NCBI RefSeq assembly: GCF_019891545.1
Contig: NZ_JAHDIU010000010.1
Span: 1-64,000, forward strand
DNA from: Flavobacterium coralii
GTDB taxonomy: Bacteria > Bacteroidota > Bacteroidia > Flavobacteriales > Flavobacteriaceae
Length of the DNA: 64,000 nt
Direction: 5' to 3'
The notes below the pieces were generated by a model. It ran no database searches. It was given only the letters and a program-made list of their open reading frames with translations, and was not told the DNA's origin. Positions 53,648-62,187 of the stretch are shown here, one piece after another; positions within the stretch are counted from its first letter, which is position 1, and every line of letters starts with the position of its first letter. Both the position numbers and the translations under genes were made by a program.

Positions 53648-54511
53648 TTAAAATGTCCCTACGACACCTATACTTTCATTACCAAAAGTAAGGTTCCAGG
53701 ATACTTTTTTCTTGTCGTCAGGGGTGTAGGTTTCTTTTGCCTTTAAGTATTTGTCTATACTTTCCACTACAAGTACGCTTAAGCCCATGCCCACGCCAAC
53801 ATCAGAAAGCCAATGCGCGCCGTTCCATACCCTTGAAGCAGGTGTTATAAGCCCTACTGTATAAATGCCCGCCTTAACCCACGGGTTTTTAAACTGCTTA
53901 CCAATAGCATAGGCTGTCGTAAAGCTGAGCATGGCATGGCCCGAAGGAAAGGAATGGTCGCCTGCATTGCTGGAGAATGGGCTAAAATGAAAAGGGCCAC
54001 GCTCTTTGTCCGGCCTTGACCTTCCTGCTATATTTTTTATAGCTGTCTGCATAACGCCTGATGTTACTGCAGAAGAGAAAAGCAATACACCTGTTTTCCT
54101 GAACTTTTCATTATCAGTTATAACCCCAAAAAGATATACCGAACCTGTTATGGCATAATTGTAGCCAGGGCTTCCCATAGACCAGCCAATATCGTTAAGT
54201 GTTTCGGGCATATCTTCTTTCTGCCTTCTCATAAAGCTGCTTGTTTCCCTGTCAGAAGCAAAAAGAATGGCGCTTCCCGCTGCAAAGCCGCCTATGGTTG
54301 CCAGGTCATCTTTCTTCCAGCGCAAAGGGCCGGTATAAACATGTATAACACCGCCACCCATGTAAAAAGCATCCTGCTTTAAACGTTGCCATATAGTAGT
54401 TTTGTTACTGATACTGTCTGCTACTCTAATCGTGTCCTGTGCAGCTGCGCTAAAAACTGAAAAAAGCAGGGTTGCCCCTGCTGTAATTGTTTTAAGTATA
54501 TATCTGTTCAT
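53648..54511 (-). CDS. PAP2-superfamily phosphatase (membrane or periplasmic)
   Basis: The protein is 287 residues from the ATG at 54511 (MNRYILKTI), with a signal peptide ending near SAAAQ. The three acid phosphatase motifs are KNIAGRSRP, SFPSGHAM and SRVWNGAHWLSDV, a complete active site. It may dephosphorylate undecaprenyl diphosphate or a phospholipid. The single gene is convergent with YjbR. Confidence 0.92.
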   Translation of the reverse strand: MNRYILKTITAGATLLFSVFSAAAQDTIRVADSISNKTTIWQRLKQDAFYMGGGVIHVYTGPLRWKKDDLATIGGFAAGSAILFASDRETSSFMRRQKEDMPETLNDIGWSMGSPGYNYAITGSVYLFGVITDNEKFRKTGVLLFSSAVTSGVMQTAIKNIAGRSRPDKERGPFHFSPFSSNAGDHSFPSGHAMLSFTTAYAIGKQFKNPWVKAGIYTVGLITPASRVWNGAHWLSDVGVGMGLSVLVVESIDKYLKAKETYTPDDKKKVSWNLTFGNESIGVVGTF

Positions 54512-54562
54512 TATAAAAGCCTTTATCGTGTAGTAAATATACGACAAAAACCTATATTGAAA

Positions 54563-55663
54563 TTACATTACGCTTTTCTGCTTTTCAGAAAAAGCATCCG
54601 CCTGCATTTGCAGCAGCTCTTTTGCTTTATCTTTCTTGTAATTGTACAATTCCCTATCCTGCCTTATTTCGGCGTAAACATCGTCATAAATGCCTGCATC
54701 TGTAGTACGCATCAGCTCGCGTTGGTAAGTGTTTTGCAGCAGGTTGGTTTTAAGGGCTGTTTCCGCATCTTCCAGCTTAAAGTCATATTCACTCTTAGGC
54801 GACAGCAACTTAGCTATTATAGGCGAAGTTTCTATGGCGAGGAACAGCAGCATGATAAAGAATGATGGAAGGAAAGGCAGCTTGTTAAGTGCATTTATCC
54901 GCGCCATAAGCCCGTCAAAATTATCTATAACAGGTTGTGTTTCGTCAATTTTTTTGTTCAGCCCCGCTTCAAGTGTTGCAGCTTCTTTTTCTTTAGCGGC
55001 TATTTTAGCAAGATTGTTTTTGCGTAGTGTGTCAAGCTGCGCCAATGCAACATCGTGCTTTTCGCGCTTTTCTTTATAAACAGGCCCTTTGCCCAGCTTC
55101 ATGGTGCCTTTTGTGCCTTCGGCTTCGGTAATATAAGTAGTATACAGGCTGTTTACTTCTTTTTCCTTATTGGCTATTTCAGCCTTAAGGCTGTCAATGG
55201 TGGCTTTGTTTCGATTTAAATCTCCGGCATAATAATCAGAAACCTGCTTTTTATTTGCCATTGCCAGTTCATTTTTTTCCTTCAGTAATACGGTGTCAAT
55301 TTCTTTCTGGAAAATTTTTATTTCTAGAGGCTTGGAAATTACAATGGCAATGATAACCGCAAGGATAATACGCGGAGTAGCCTGAAGCAGTTCCTGGCCA
55401 AAGCGTTCACGCTTCCTGATCGTGGAAACGATAAACCTGTCGAGATTAAAAATGAGGAGCCCCCACAGCAACCCGAAAAAGGCTGCGGTATAAACATTGT
55501 CAAAAACCGTGTAGAGTGCATAAGAGGCGGCAAGCCATGCCATTAATGCTGTAAAGAAAACAGTAGCGCCAATACCGGCATATTTGTTTTGTTCTCCGTC
55601 AGAGCAGCCTTCAATGATGGCTTTATCTGCACCGGAGCAGGTAATAAAAAAACGCTTAAGCAT
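54563..55663 (-). CDS. DUF4407 membrane coiled-coil protein
   Basis: The 366-residue protein has two N-terminal helices at about residues 28-50 and 58-75, followed by LDRFIVSTIRKRE, a DUF4407 landmark. A third helix follows at about 93-110. A long coiled-coil of Lys/Glu/Ala repeats (about residues 125-245) follows, then a further helix near 262-280 and a charged helical tail. Function unknown. The gene has an exact -7 box 30 bases upstream. Confidence 0.87.
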   Translation of the reverse strand: MLKRFFITCSGADKAIIEGCSDGEQNKYAGIGATVFFTALMAWLAASYALYTVFDNVYTAAFFGLLWGLLIFNLDRFIVSTIRKRERFGQELLQATPRIILAVIIAIVISKPLEIKIFQKEIDTVLLKEKNELAMANKKQVSDYYAGDLNRNKATIDSLKAEIANKEKEVNSLYTTYITEAEGTKGTMKLGKGPVYKEKREKHDVALAQLDTLRKNNLAKIAAKEKEAATLEAGLNKKIDETQPVIDNFDGLMARINALNKLPFLPSFFIMLLFLAIETSPIIAKLLSPKSEYDFKLEDAETALKTNLLQNTYQRELMRTTDAGIYDDVYAEIRQDRELYNYKKDKAKELLQMQADAFSEKQKSVM

Positions 55664-55692
55664 GATGATTGATTTTGATTGATGATTACCAC

Positions 55693-55700
55693 AAATATAA
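55693..55700 (-). promoter_or_regulatory. -7 promoter box for the DUF4407 gene
   Basis: Reverse-strand TATATTTG is an exact TAnnTTTG match 30 bases before the ATG. Confidence 0.5.
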
Positions 55701-55754
55701 CGCGTTTTTACTGTTGATGTTGTAATTGTTTGATATAATTGTGTTTAACAAAAA

Positions 55755-55776
55755 AATCCGCCACAAGGGGCGGATT
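55755..55776 (-). terminator. Terminator of the blaI-M56 operon
   Basis: The 8-bp stem AATCCGCC / GGCGGATT with a 6-base loop is followed on the reverse strand by T residues, 6 bases after the M56 gene's stop. Confidence 0.85.
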
Positions 55777-55781
55777 GAGTT

Positions 55782-57461
55782 TTAGTTCTTAATGTTTATT
55801 GAAATTGGGAGGTTAAAGCCTACCCGCACCGGTTTTTCTTTAACTTCGCCGGGTATCCATTTTCCGCCTGTTTGTTTGATAACCGATATTACGTTTGCAC
55901 TAAGCTCTTCGTTGGGAGAGCGCATTATTTTTATATCGGATACACTGCCGTCAACTTCTACAACAAAGCTCACATAAATACGATGGGTACCATCAGGCAG
56001 TTTTGGTAACATCAGGTTTTTATTTATGAACTCATAAAACCCGGCAAGCCCTTTACCTTCAAAATTGGGTTGTATGGTAACTTCATTTCCCTTATATATA
56101 AGGTTATCCTCATTTCCCATTTTAGAAGTGATATTACCGCTTATACTTGTCGGGTTAACACCCGGCTTTTCTTTTATATAATCAATTTTTTTAGCTTCTT
56201 TGCCATTTTCGTCCACATAGGTAACAGTAAGCTTCCGGTACTTTGCATCAGGATCCCAGTCTGCAATACCGGATTTTTTTTCGTTAAGCTGCTTCATTTC
56301 TACTTCGCTTACCATTTCATTTTCAATTTTCCTTATTCTTTCCGGGGCTATATCTTTAATCTCCTTAATGAATACTTCAGATAGCTGCGGTTTTGCAGCA
56401 GCATCTTTCTTCACAACATCTTTAATAGTTACATGCCTGTTGTTATCATCGGTATATTTTACTGTAACAATGCCAAACTCTTTATAATTGCCGTCGTACT
56501 TACCCGGGTTGGCCTTTTTAATAGAGTCGTGTTCCTTTTGTGTAATGCTTTTCACTTCAATGCTCCTTACCTGTTTAGAAGGTATATCGGCAAGCTTTTG
56601 CTGTGCAATAACTTCTTCGGTACACATAAGCCCAAGCATGAGTGCTACTACTGGTGCAAGTCCTGCTTTAAGTACATAAGCTTTTGTTTTGTTTGTGGTT
56701 TTTGTCATCATCTGTAATCGTTTTTTAGTTATAGAAAAGTTGAGGTTGCTTGCCAGTGCAAGCGTGGCTCCCGATGCTTTTTGAAGCAACAGGTTTTGGT
56801 AATAAGCAGCGTTACTGGTAGTGTGTACTACCTGCTCATCTGCAAGGAATTCATGATTTAGCCGGATGGATCGCCCGTAGAGGTAGAATAATGGATTGAA
56901 CCAAAAAATGGTTTTAAGCAGTTCAATGAATAATATATCAAGTGTATGGCGTTGCCTTACGTGGGTAAGCTCATGGGTGTAGAGTTCTTCTTCTATAAGT
57001 CCGTTCTCATATTCTTCGCGGCTCACAAAAATGTAATTTAAAAACGTATGCGGCAGTACCCTTTCATTAAGTAACACCAGTTTTGCGGCACCAAATGGTA
57101 TTTTGGTATTCTTCCTGATTTTTCTGAGGAAGCTGTTTATGTTGATAGCAAACCTGATAAAGAAAATAAGTGTTATAGAAAGATAAGCAATTATAATTAG
57201 TAGTGGGAGCATGCTTTCCTCCGGTTGTTCTTGTGGGGATACTATAGCGGCTGTAGTTCCTGCATCCTGAAAACTAACAGGAATAGCCTCTGCCTCTACA
57301 TAAACGGGAATGGTTATCAATGGCAGTACCAGCGAAAAGGCAAGCGCAAACAACAGGTAAAAGCGATTGAACCGGTGCATCTTTTCACGCTCAAGCGCCA
57401 GGTGGTACAGTACAAGCAATACCAGCAGGCTTATTGCCGATTTAATTATGTAAGCTGTCAT
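55782..57461 (-). CDS. M56 (BlaR1-like) membrane metalloprotease with TonB C-terminal domain
   Basis: The 559-residue protein has four membrane helices, near residues 4-20, 34-52, 85-107 and 267-283. The zinc motif HELTH is at residues 163-167 (THELTHVRQRH), with the Glu in NHEFLADE supplying a further ligand. The C-terminal part from about residue 445 has the TonB fold pattern (PKLPDGTHRIYVSFVVEVDG, then INIKN). Unlike BlaR1 it has no penicillin-sensor domain. With the BlaI gene overlapping it by 4 bases, it probably senses an envelope signal and cleaves the repressor. Confidence 0.92.
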   Translation of the reverse strand: MTAYIIKSAISLLVLLVLYHLALEREKMHRFNRFYLLFALAFSLVLPLITIPVYVEAEAIPVSFQDAGTTAAIVSPQEQPEESMLPLLIIIAYLSITLIFFIRFAININSFLRKIRKNTKIPFGAAKLVLLNERVLPHTFLNYIFVSREEYENGLIEEELYTHELTHVRQRHTLDILFIELLKTIFWFNPLFYLYGRSIRLNHEFLADEQVVHTTSNAAYYQNLLLQKASGATLALASNLNFSITKKRLQMMTKTTNKTKAYVLKAGLAPVVALMLGLMCTEEVIAQQKLADIPSKQVRSIEVKSITQKEHDSIKKANPGKYDGNYKEFGIVTVKYTDDNNRHVTIKDVVKKDAAAKPQLSEVFIKEIKDIAPERIRKIENEMVSEVEMKQLNEKKSGIADWDPDAKYRKLTVTYVDENGKEAKKIDYIKEKPGVNPTSISGNITSKMGNEDNLIYKGNEVTIQPNFEGKGLAGFYEFINKNLMLPKLPDGTHRIYVSFVVEVDGSVSDIKIMRSPNEELSANVISVIKQTGGKWIPGEVKEKPVRVGFNLPISINIKN

Positions 57462-57829
57462 TGTTTTTTCTTTTCCAGTTCTCTGTCTATCACACTGCGG
57501 AGTTCTTCAAGTTCCTGTGCCGAAAGGTTGGTTTCTTTGGTAAAGAAAGAAGCAAACTGTGCGGCAGAGTTATTAAAGAAGCTTTTAATCATTCCGTTTA
57601 CCTGCTTGCTGAAGTAATCAGATTTTTTTACCAACGGGTAATATTCACGGCTTTTACCATACTCGGTATATCCCACAAAACCTTTTTCGGTCATGCGTTT
57701 AAGCAATGTTGCCACAGTGGTTGTTGCAGGCTTAGGTTCGGGGAACATATCCAGCAGGTCTTTCATAAATGCTTTTTCCTGTTTCCACAGGTATTGCATT
57801 AGCTGCTCTTCGGTTTTAGTTAATTGCAT
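57458..57829 (-). CDS. BlaI/MecI/CopY-family transcriptional repressor
   Basis: The 123-residue winged-helix repressor starts MQLTKTEEQLMQYLWK. The recognition helix PATTTVATLLKRMTEKG and the wing REYYPLVKK follow, then a helical dimer region with FFNNSAAQFASFF where the family is cut by its partner protease. It is co-translated with the M56 gene. Two operator-like palindromes lie directly upstream, so it probably represses its own operon. Confidence 0.93.
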   Translation of the reverse strand: MQLTKTEEQLMQYLWKQEKAFMKDLLDMFPEPKPATTTVATLLKRMTEKGFVGYTEYGKSREYYPLVKKSDYFSKQVNGMIKSFFNNSAAQFASFFTKETNLSAQELEELRSVIDRELEKKKQ

Positions 57830-57830
57830 C

Positions 57831-57846
57831 TTCTACGATTTTAGAA
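57831..57846. promoter_or_regulatory. Second, imperfect BlaI-type operator
   Basis: TTCTACG-AT-TTTAGAA mirrors the upstream operator with two changes. It ends 2 bases before the blaI start codon. Confidence 0.45.
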
Positions 57847-57850
57847 TTGT

Positions 57851-57866
57851 TTCTACAAATGTAGAA
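57851..57866. promoter_or_regulatory. BlaI-type operator overlapping the -7 box
   Basis: TTCTACA-AA-TGTAGAA has perfect 7-base arms and contains TACA-nn-TGTA, the core recognised by BlaI/MecI repressors. The reverse strand of the same site reads TACATTTG at 57863-57856, an exact -7 box, so a bound repressor would block the polymerase. Confidence 0.7.
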
Positions 57867-57937
57867 TAAAAAATTAAAAAAACAATTTTTCAGGAAGATA
57901 AATTCTTTATAAAAAGCTGATTACAAGTTTTTAGTTG

Positions 57938-58645
57938 CTATTTAAGCCATGAAATATCGGTGCCGGCAGCTATTTCTTCGGCTGGTTTTCCCTGCCTGAA
58001 AAGCCTTGCGGGCAGGTCTCCCTTCAGTATAATGGTACTGCCGTTTACGTCGAGCCAACTGCCTTCCCTTAGTCCGAGTACAGGTTGTGTGTTAAACTGG
58101 TGAAACTCGTTTATCCTTGTTTCGCGCGTTTCGCCCATGTGGGTAGAGCCGGGAACAGGATCTAAATAATGCGGGTTAATATTAAAAGGTACTACACCTA
58201 ATGTAAGGAAGCTGGGTGGGTAGATGATGGGCATGTCATTAGTAGTTTGCATGGTAAGCCCGCAAATATTGCTGCCCGCACTGGTGCCAAGATAAGGAGT
58301 CCCTGCCTTTACAGCTTTTTCTATTGCTGCCATAGCGCCTGTTTTATACAGTTGCGAAACCAGCAGGAAGGTATTACCACCTCCGGTAAAGATAGCTTCG
58401 GCATTTGCAATTGCTGCTGTGGCGTCTTCATACTCGTGCAACCCGGTAACGCTTATGCCCATTGGAGCAAAGGTTTCGGCTACCTTTTTCGTGTAGTCGT
58501 AATGGCTGATGCCGCCCGGGCGTGCATAAGGCACAAACAGCAATGATTTGCAGTTGCTGAAATAATTACTTAATGTTGGCAATAAATAATCGAGGTAGGT
58601 GCCGCCGTGCAAAGTAGAGGTACTTGCAATAATAATTTTTTTCAT
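57938..58645 (-). CDS. pepE: Dipeptidase E (alpha-aspartyl dipeptidase)
   Basis: The 235-residue S51 serine peptidase cleaves Asp-X dipeptides. The nucleophile is S122 in LGTSAGSNICG, and the catalytic His lies in FNINPHYLDP. The segment IFTGGGNTFLLV and the early STLHGGTYLDYLL are also typical. It is monocistronic and divergent from the next gene. Confidence 0.94.
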   Translation of the reverse strand: MKKIIIASTSTLHGGTYLDYLLPTLSNYFSNCKSLLFVPYARPGGISHYDYTKKVAETFAPMGISVTGLHEYEDATAAIANAEAIFTGGGNTFLLVSQLYKTGAMAAIEKAVKAGTPYLGTSAGSNICGLTMQTTNDMPIIYPPSFLTLGVVPFNINPHYLDPVPGSTHMGETRETRINEFHQFNTQPVLGLREGSWLDVNGSTIILKGDLPARLFRQGKPAEEIAAGTDISWLK

Positions 58646-58747
58646 CCGTTAATTATTCTTGTAAGAAAAGGTAAAGTTACGCCATTTAATGCAGCTATGA
58701 CTGCTGTAAAGCGCCCTTTTTGAACATCACCTTAAAAACCAACCGCT

Positions 58748-59437
58748 TTGAAAGAAGCTCTCTTTATTATTGCACTTGTTTGCTGCTCACTTACGGCTGC
58801 CGCACAAGGGCAGATGCTTAAAGGTAAAGTTACTTCGGCATTTGAAGATACAGGAGGCGTATATGTTATTAACCGCAATACCGAAGCAGATACCACTACA
58901 GACGCTCAGGGCTATTTTACCCTGCCTGCACGTACAGGAGATACACTTGTTTTTGCATCCGAACGATTTGAAAAATTCCGATGTGTTGTAACAGAAGAAG
59001 ATATGCAACATTCTTTAAGGGTAATGCTTAAACCAAAGGTGGAGGAGCTTAAAGAACTGGTTATTAATGATTACAGCCATATCAACGAGGAATCTTTAGG
59101 ACTGGTGCCTGAAGGGCAGAAGCAATACTCGCCTGCAGAGCACCGCTTAGCTACCGCTTCTTATTCTAAAATGAACCCTATGGGGCTCGACCCTGTTATC
59201 AACTGGATATCTGGCCGGACTGCCATGCTGAAGAAAGCGTTTGAAGCAGAAAAGAAAGAAAACATCATCCAGAATATTGAGAACATTTACAATGATGAAG
59301 AAATAATTACTAAATTTAATATACCGCCTGATTATGTAAAAGGTTTCCTGTATTATGCCGCGGATAATAAGTATCTTGCCGATGCACTTAAAGCCGGCAA
59401 CAAAAAGGATAGCCTTTTTAATGGCCGGGCTTGCTGA
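58748..59437 (+). CDS. Carboxypeptidase-regulatory-like protein with a probable C-terminal frameshift
   Basis: The 229-residue secreted protein starts at TTG (no ATG precedes the signal peptide that ends in TAAAQ). A carboxypeptidase-regulatory-like beta domain (LKGKVTSAFEDTGGVYVINRN) is followed by the segment LGLVPEGQKQYSPAEHRL and a helical C-terminal part. It is a clear paralogue of the next gene. It ends in NGRAC, but the +1 frame from 59421 reads MAGLAENYLKLLNDEK, matching the paralogue's MNGLAPEYLKL end. The gene therefore probably carries a 1-base insertion near the T run at 59415-59420. Confidence 0.85.
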   Translation: MKEALFIIALVCCSLTAAAQGQMLKGKVTSAFEDTGGVYVINRNTEADTTTDAQGYFTLPARTGDTLVFASERFEKFRCVVTEEDMQHSLRVMLKPKVEELKELVINDYSHINEESLGLVPEGQKQYSPAEHRLATASYSKMNPMGLDPVINWISGRTAMLKKAFEAEKKENIIQNIENIYNDEEIITKFNIPPDYVKGFLYYAADNKYLADALKAGNKKDSLFNGRAC

Positions 59438-59457
59438 AAACTATTTAAAATTACTGA

Positions 59458-60171
59458 ATGATGAAAAATAAGCTGCTGCTGTTGTTTTTAAGTTTCTTTG
59501 CCGCCTTTGCCTCTGCACAGGAAAGGCAGATGTTCTCCGGCAAAGTGCTTCTTGATAACGTCGGCCTTAATGATGTTTATATCATAAATGCATCGGCACA
59601 GGCCGAAACCAAAACCAATACGTCAGGCTCATTTACCATAGTGGCGCAGCCGGGAGATAAACTGGTGGTGTATAGCCCCAGGATAACCAAAAGGGAATTT
59701 GTTTTAAATGAAGACTCATTTAAAAAGCAGCCATTTATTATTACAGTAAACGCGCAGGCATATGAACTTAATGAGGTGGTAATGGATAAAGACAGGAGTA
59801 TAGATGCAGAGTCGCTGGGTATAGTTCCGGAAGGACAAAAGCAATATACGCCTGCCGAACGCAGGGTTTTTACCGCTACAAGCGGCCTTTTAGACCCTAT
59901 TATAAATGCCATTAGCGGCAGGACAAAAAGGCTAAAAAAAGAGGTTGAGGTTGAAAGGAAACAGATGCTTTTAGAGGATGTAAAATATGTTATTAAGGAA
60001 GATGAGATAATAAATGACCTTAAAATACCGGCAGAGTATGTAGAAGGCTTTTTGTTTTATGCTATAGAAAACCCGAAGTTTAAAGAAGCCTTTCAGGATA
60101 AGAACTACAAACTGGCACGCTTTGTTATGAATGGCCTTGCACCGGAATACCTTAAGCTTATTGCTGAATAA
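59458..60171 (+). CDS. Carboxypeptidase-regulatory-like secreted protein
   Basis: The 237-residue protein has a signal peptide ending in FASAQ. A CarboxypepD_reg-like domain follows (FSGKVLLDNVGLNDVYIIN, FTIVAQPGDKLVVYSP), then the conserved LGIVPEGQKQYTPAERRVFT and a helical C-terminus ending in MNGLAPEYLKLIAE. It looks like a periplasmic or outer-membrane-associated protein of unknown role. It is tandem with its paralogue and ends 2 bases before the convergent dnaG stop. Confidence 0.85.
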   Translation: MMKNKLLLLFLSFFAAFASAQERQMFSGKVLLDNVGLNDVYIINASAQAETKTNTSGSFTIVAQPGDKLVVYSPRITKREFVLNEDSFKKQPFIITVNAQAYELNEVVMDKDRSIDAESLGIVPEGQKQYTPAERRVFTATSGLLDPIINAISGRTKRLKKEVEVERKQMLLEDVKYVIKEDEIINDLKIPAEYVEGFLFYAIENPKFKEAFQDKNYKLARFVMNGLAPEYLKLIAE

Positions 60172-60173
60172 TA

Positions 60174-62153
60174 CTAATAGAAGCTGCTCCTGATACGGCT
60201 TAGCTTGCGGGACAGGTAATTAATCAGCATATTATAATCTTTTACGGCAGTGAGTATCTCCATGTTATCTGCCTCCGGGCTAACCTGCATTTTTAAATCC
60301 TGGATAAGCTTACCCAAAAGCAGCCAACGTAGGTCGGCAATATGCTCTCCGGTATAATTAGCTACCGACATCAGTTTGTCTTTAACCGGAATTTGCTTTT
60401 TCTCTTCCCATTCGTGCAGGTGGTATTTTTCATCCTGCATATAAATATCTGCGGCTATAGACTGTAATTCCGGTGGCAGGGTGTTGATAAAAGTATCTAC
60501 CGGTAGTTCGTTGTTCTCTAAATAGTAATTAATAATATAGGCATAAAGCTGTTTGAACACAGGGTTGGTAAACTCAATTTCATCTTCCTGAAGGTTAAGG
60601 TATATCCTTTCATAAACCTTGCATGTTTTGCGTTCGGTTTCTTCATATTCCTTACCAAACTCATCATACTTAATATAGATGTCCTCAAACTCCTGCTCTG
60701 TATTGCCGTACAATAACAGTATTTCAATGATTTTCCGCTCCAGCAGGTCCATTATATCTATCTTCTCCCTGGGCTGCTCAGCAGTCTCTACAGGCTGCAA
60801 CGCTTTGGCCTTTTGCTCTTCTTTAAGGCGTTTGCCTGCATCTGCTATATCTTTTTGCACAAGCTGCGCCAGCGTGCTTACCAGCACCTGTTCGGATATA
60901 TCCATAATATGAGCTGTTTCCTGTATGTACACCTGCCTTTGGATGAGGTCGGGTATTTTGGCAATGCTCGTTACCATATCCCGGATAAGCCCCGCTTTTT
61001 TAACCGGGTCATTCTTGGCTTCATCTACTAAAAGCGAAGCTTTAAACTGTATAAAATCTTTTGCGTTGTATTTCAGGTATGCCTCCAGTTCTTCGTGAGT
61101 GCTTTTCTTGGCGAAGCTATCAGGGTCTTCGCCTTCAGGAAAAGTACATACCTTAACGTTCATGCCTTCTTCCAATATCAGGTCGATACCGCGGATGGAT
61201 GCCCTTAACCCTGCCGCATCACCGTCAAATAAAACAGTTATATTTTTAGTCAGCCTGTTTATCAGCCTTATCTGGTCGGGTGTTAAGGCCGTTCCCGATG
61301 AAGCCACAACGTTTTCTATACCTGCCTGGTGCATTTGTATAACATCGGTATAGCCTTCTACCAGGTAGCAGTTGTCCTGCTTGGCAATAGCCTGCTTAGC
61401 ATGGTATATGCCATACAATACCTTGCTCTTGTGGTAAATATCACTTTCGGGGCTGTTAAGATATTTGGCAACTTTTTTATCATTTCCCAGTATGCGCCCG
61501 CCAAAGCCCAGCACGCGGCCCGACATACTTTGTATAGGGAACATTACCCTGCCCCTGAACCTGTCGACATGGCGGCCGTCTTCACGCGGAATCGTTAAGC
61601 CTGTTTTTTCGAGGTACTCCAGCTTGTAGCCTTTGCCCAACGCCTCTTTGGTAAAGGCATCCCAAACTTCGGGCGAGTAGCCAAGCCCGAACTTTTTTAT
61701 GGTATCTCCGGTAAAGCCGCGCTCTTTAAAATAGCTGTAGCCAATGCTTTGCCCTTCATCGGTGGTAAGCATGGTATTATGGAAATACTTTTGTGCAAAT
61801 TCAGAAACCAGGTACATGCTTTCTTTTTCATTAGCCTGTTCTTTTTCGGCATCAGACTGTTCGGTTTCTTCTATTTCGATGTTGTATTTTTTGGCAAGAT
61901 AGCGTATGGCTTCAGGGTAAGAGAAGTGCTCATGCTCCATAAGAAACGCCACAGCGTTGCCACCCTTGCCACTACTAAAATCCTTCCATATCTGCTTTAC
62001 GGGCGATACCATAAATGATGGCGACTTTTCCTGCGTAAAAGGGCTAAGCCCTTTAAGGTTGGTGCCGGAGCGTTTTAGCTGTACAAAATCACCAATAACC
62101 TCTTCCACCCGGGCAGTTTCAAATACGGCATCTATGGTGTTTTTGGTTATCAA
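60174..62153 (-). CDS. dnaG: DNA primase without N-terminal zinc ligands
   Basis: This enzyme makes RNA primers at the replication fork. The 659-residue protein starts at TTG; a TAA lies two codons earlier, so no longer start exists. The N-terminal CHC2-like region aligns with E. coli without gaps, but the four zinc ligands are replaced (S37, T40, D58, S61). The Toprim core is intact: YLVEGYTDVI and VLFDGDAAG. The C-terminal DnaB-binding helical part is about 200 residues. A -7 box lies 23 bases upstream, just after the SIR2-like gene's stop. Confidence 0.95.
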   Translation of the reverse strand: MITKNTIDAVFETARVEEVIGDFVQLKRSGTNLKGLSPFTQEKSPSFMVSPVKQIWKDFSSGKGGNAVAFLMEHEHFSYPEAIRYLAKKYNIEIEETEQSDAEKEQANEKESMYLVSEFAQKYFHNTMLTTDEGQSIGYSYFKERGFTGDTIKKFGLGYSPEVWDAFTKEALGKGYKLEYLEKTGLTIPREDGRHVDRFRGRVMFPIQSMSGRVLGFGGRILGNDKKVAKYLNSPESDIYHKSKVLYGIYHAKQAIAKQDNCYLVEGYTDVIQMHQAGIENVVASSGTALTPDQIRLINRLTKNITVLFDGDAAGLRASIRGIDLILEEGMNVKVCTFPEGEDPDSFAKKSTHEELEAYLKYNAKDFIQFKASLLVDEAKNDPVKKAGLIRDMVTSIAKIPDLIQRQVYIQETAHIMDISEQVLVSTLAQLVQKDIADAGKRLKEEQKAKALQPVETAEQPREKIDIMDLLERKIIEILLLYGNTEQEFEDIYIKYDEFGKEYEETERKTCKVYERIYLNLQEDEIEFTNPVFKQLYAYIINYYLENNELPVDTFINTLPPELQSIAADIYMQDEKYHLHEWEEKKQIPVKDKLMSVANYTGEHIADLRWLLLGKLIQDLKMQVSPEADNMEILTAVKDYNMLINYLSRKLSRIRSSFY

Positions 62154-62175
62154 GGCTTATTTTTTATCTGAACGC

Positions 62176-62183
62176 CAAAGTTA
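62176..62183 (-). promoter_or_regulatory. -7 promoter box for dnaG
   Basis: Reverse-strand TAACTTTG is an exact TAnnTTTG match, 23 bases before the TTG start and immediately downstream of the SIR2-like stop. Confidence 0.5.
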
Positions 62184-62187
62184 CATA

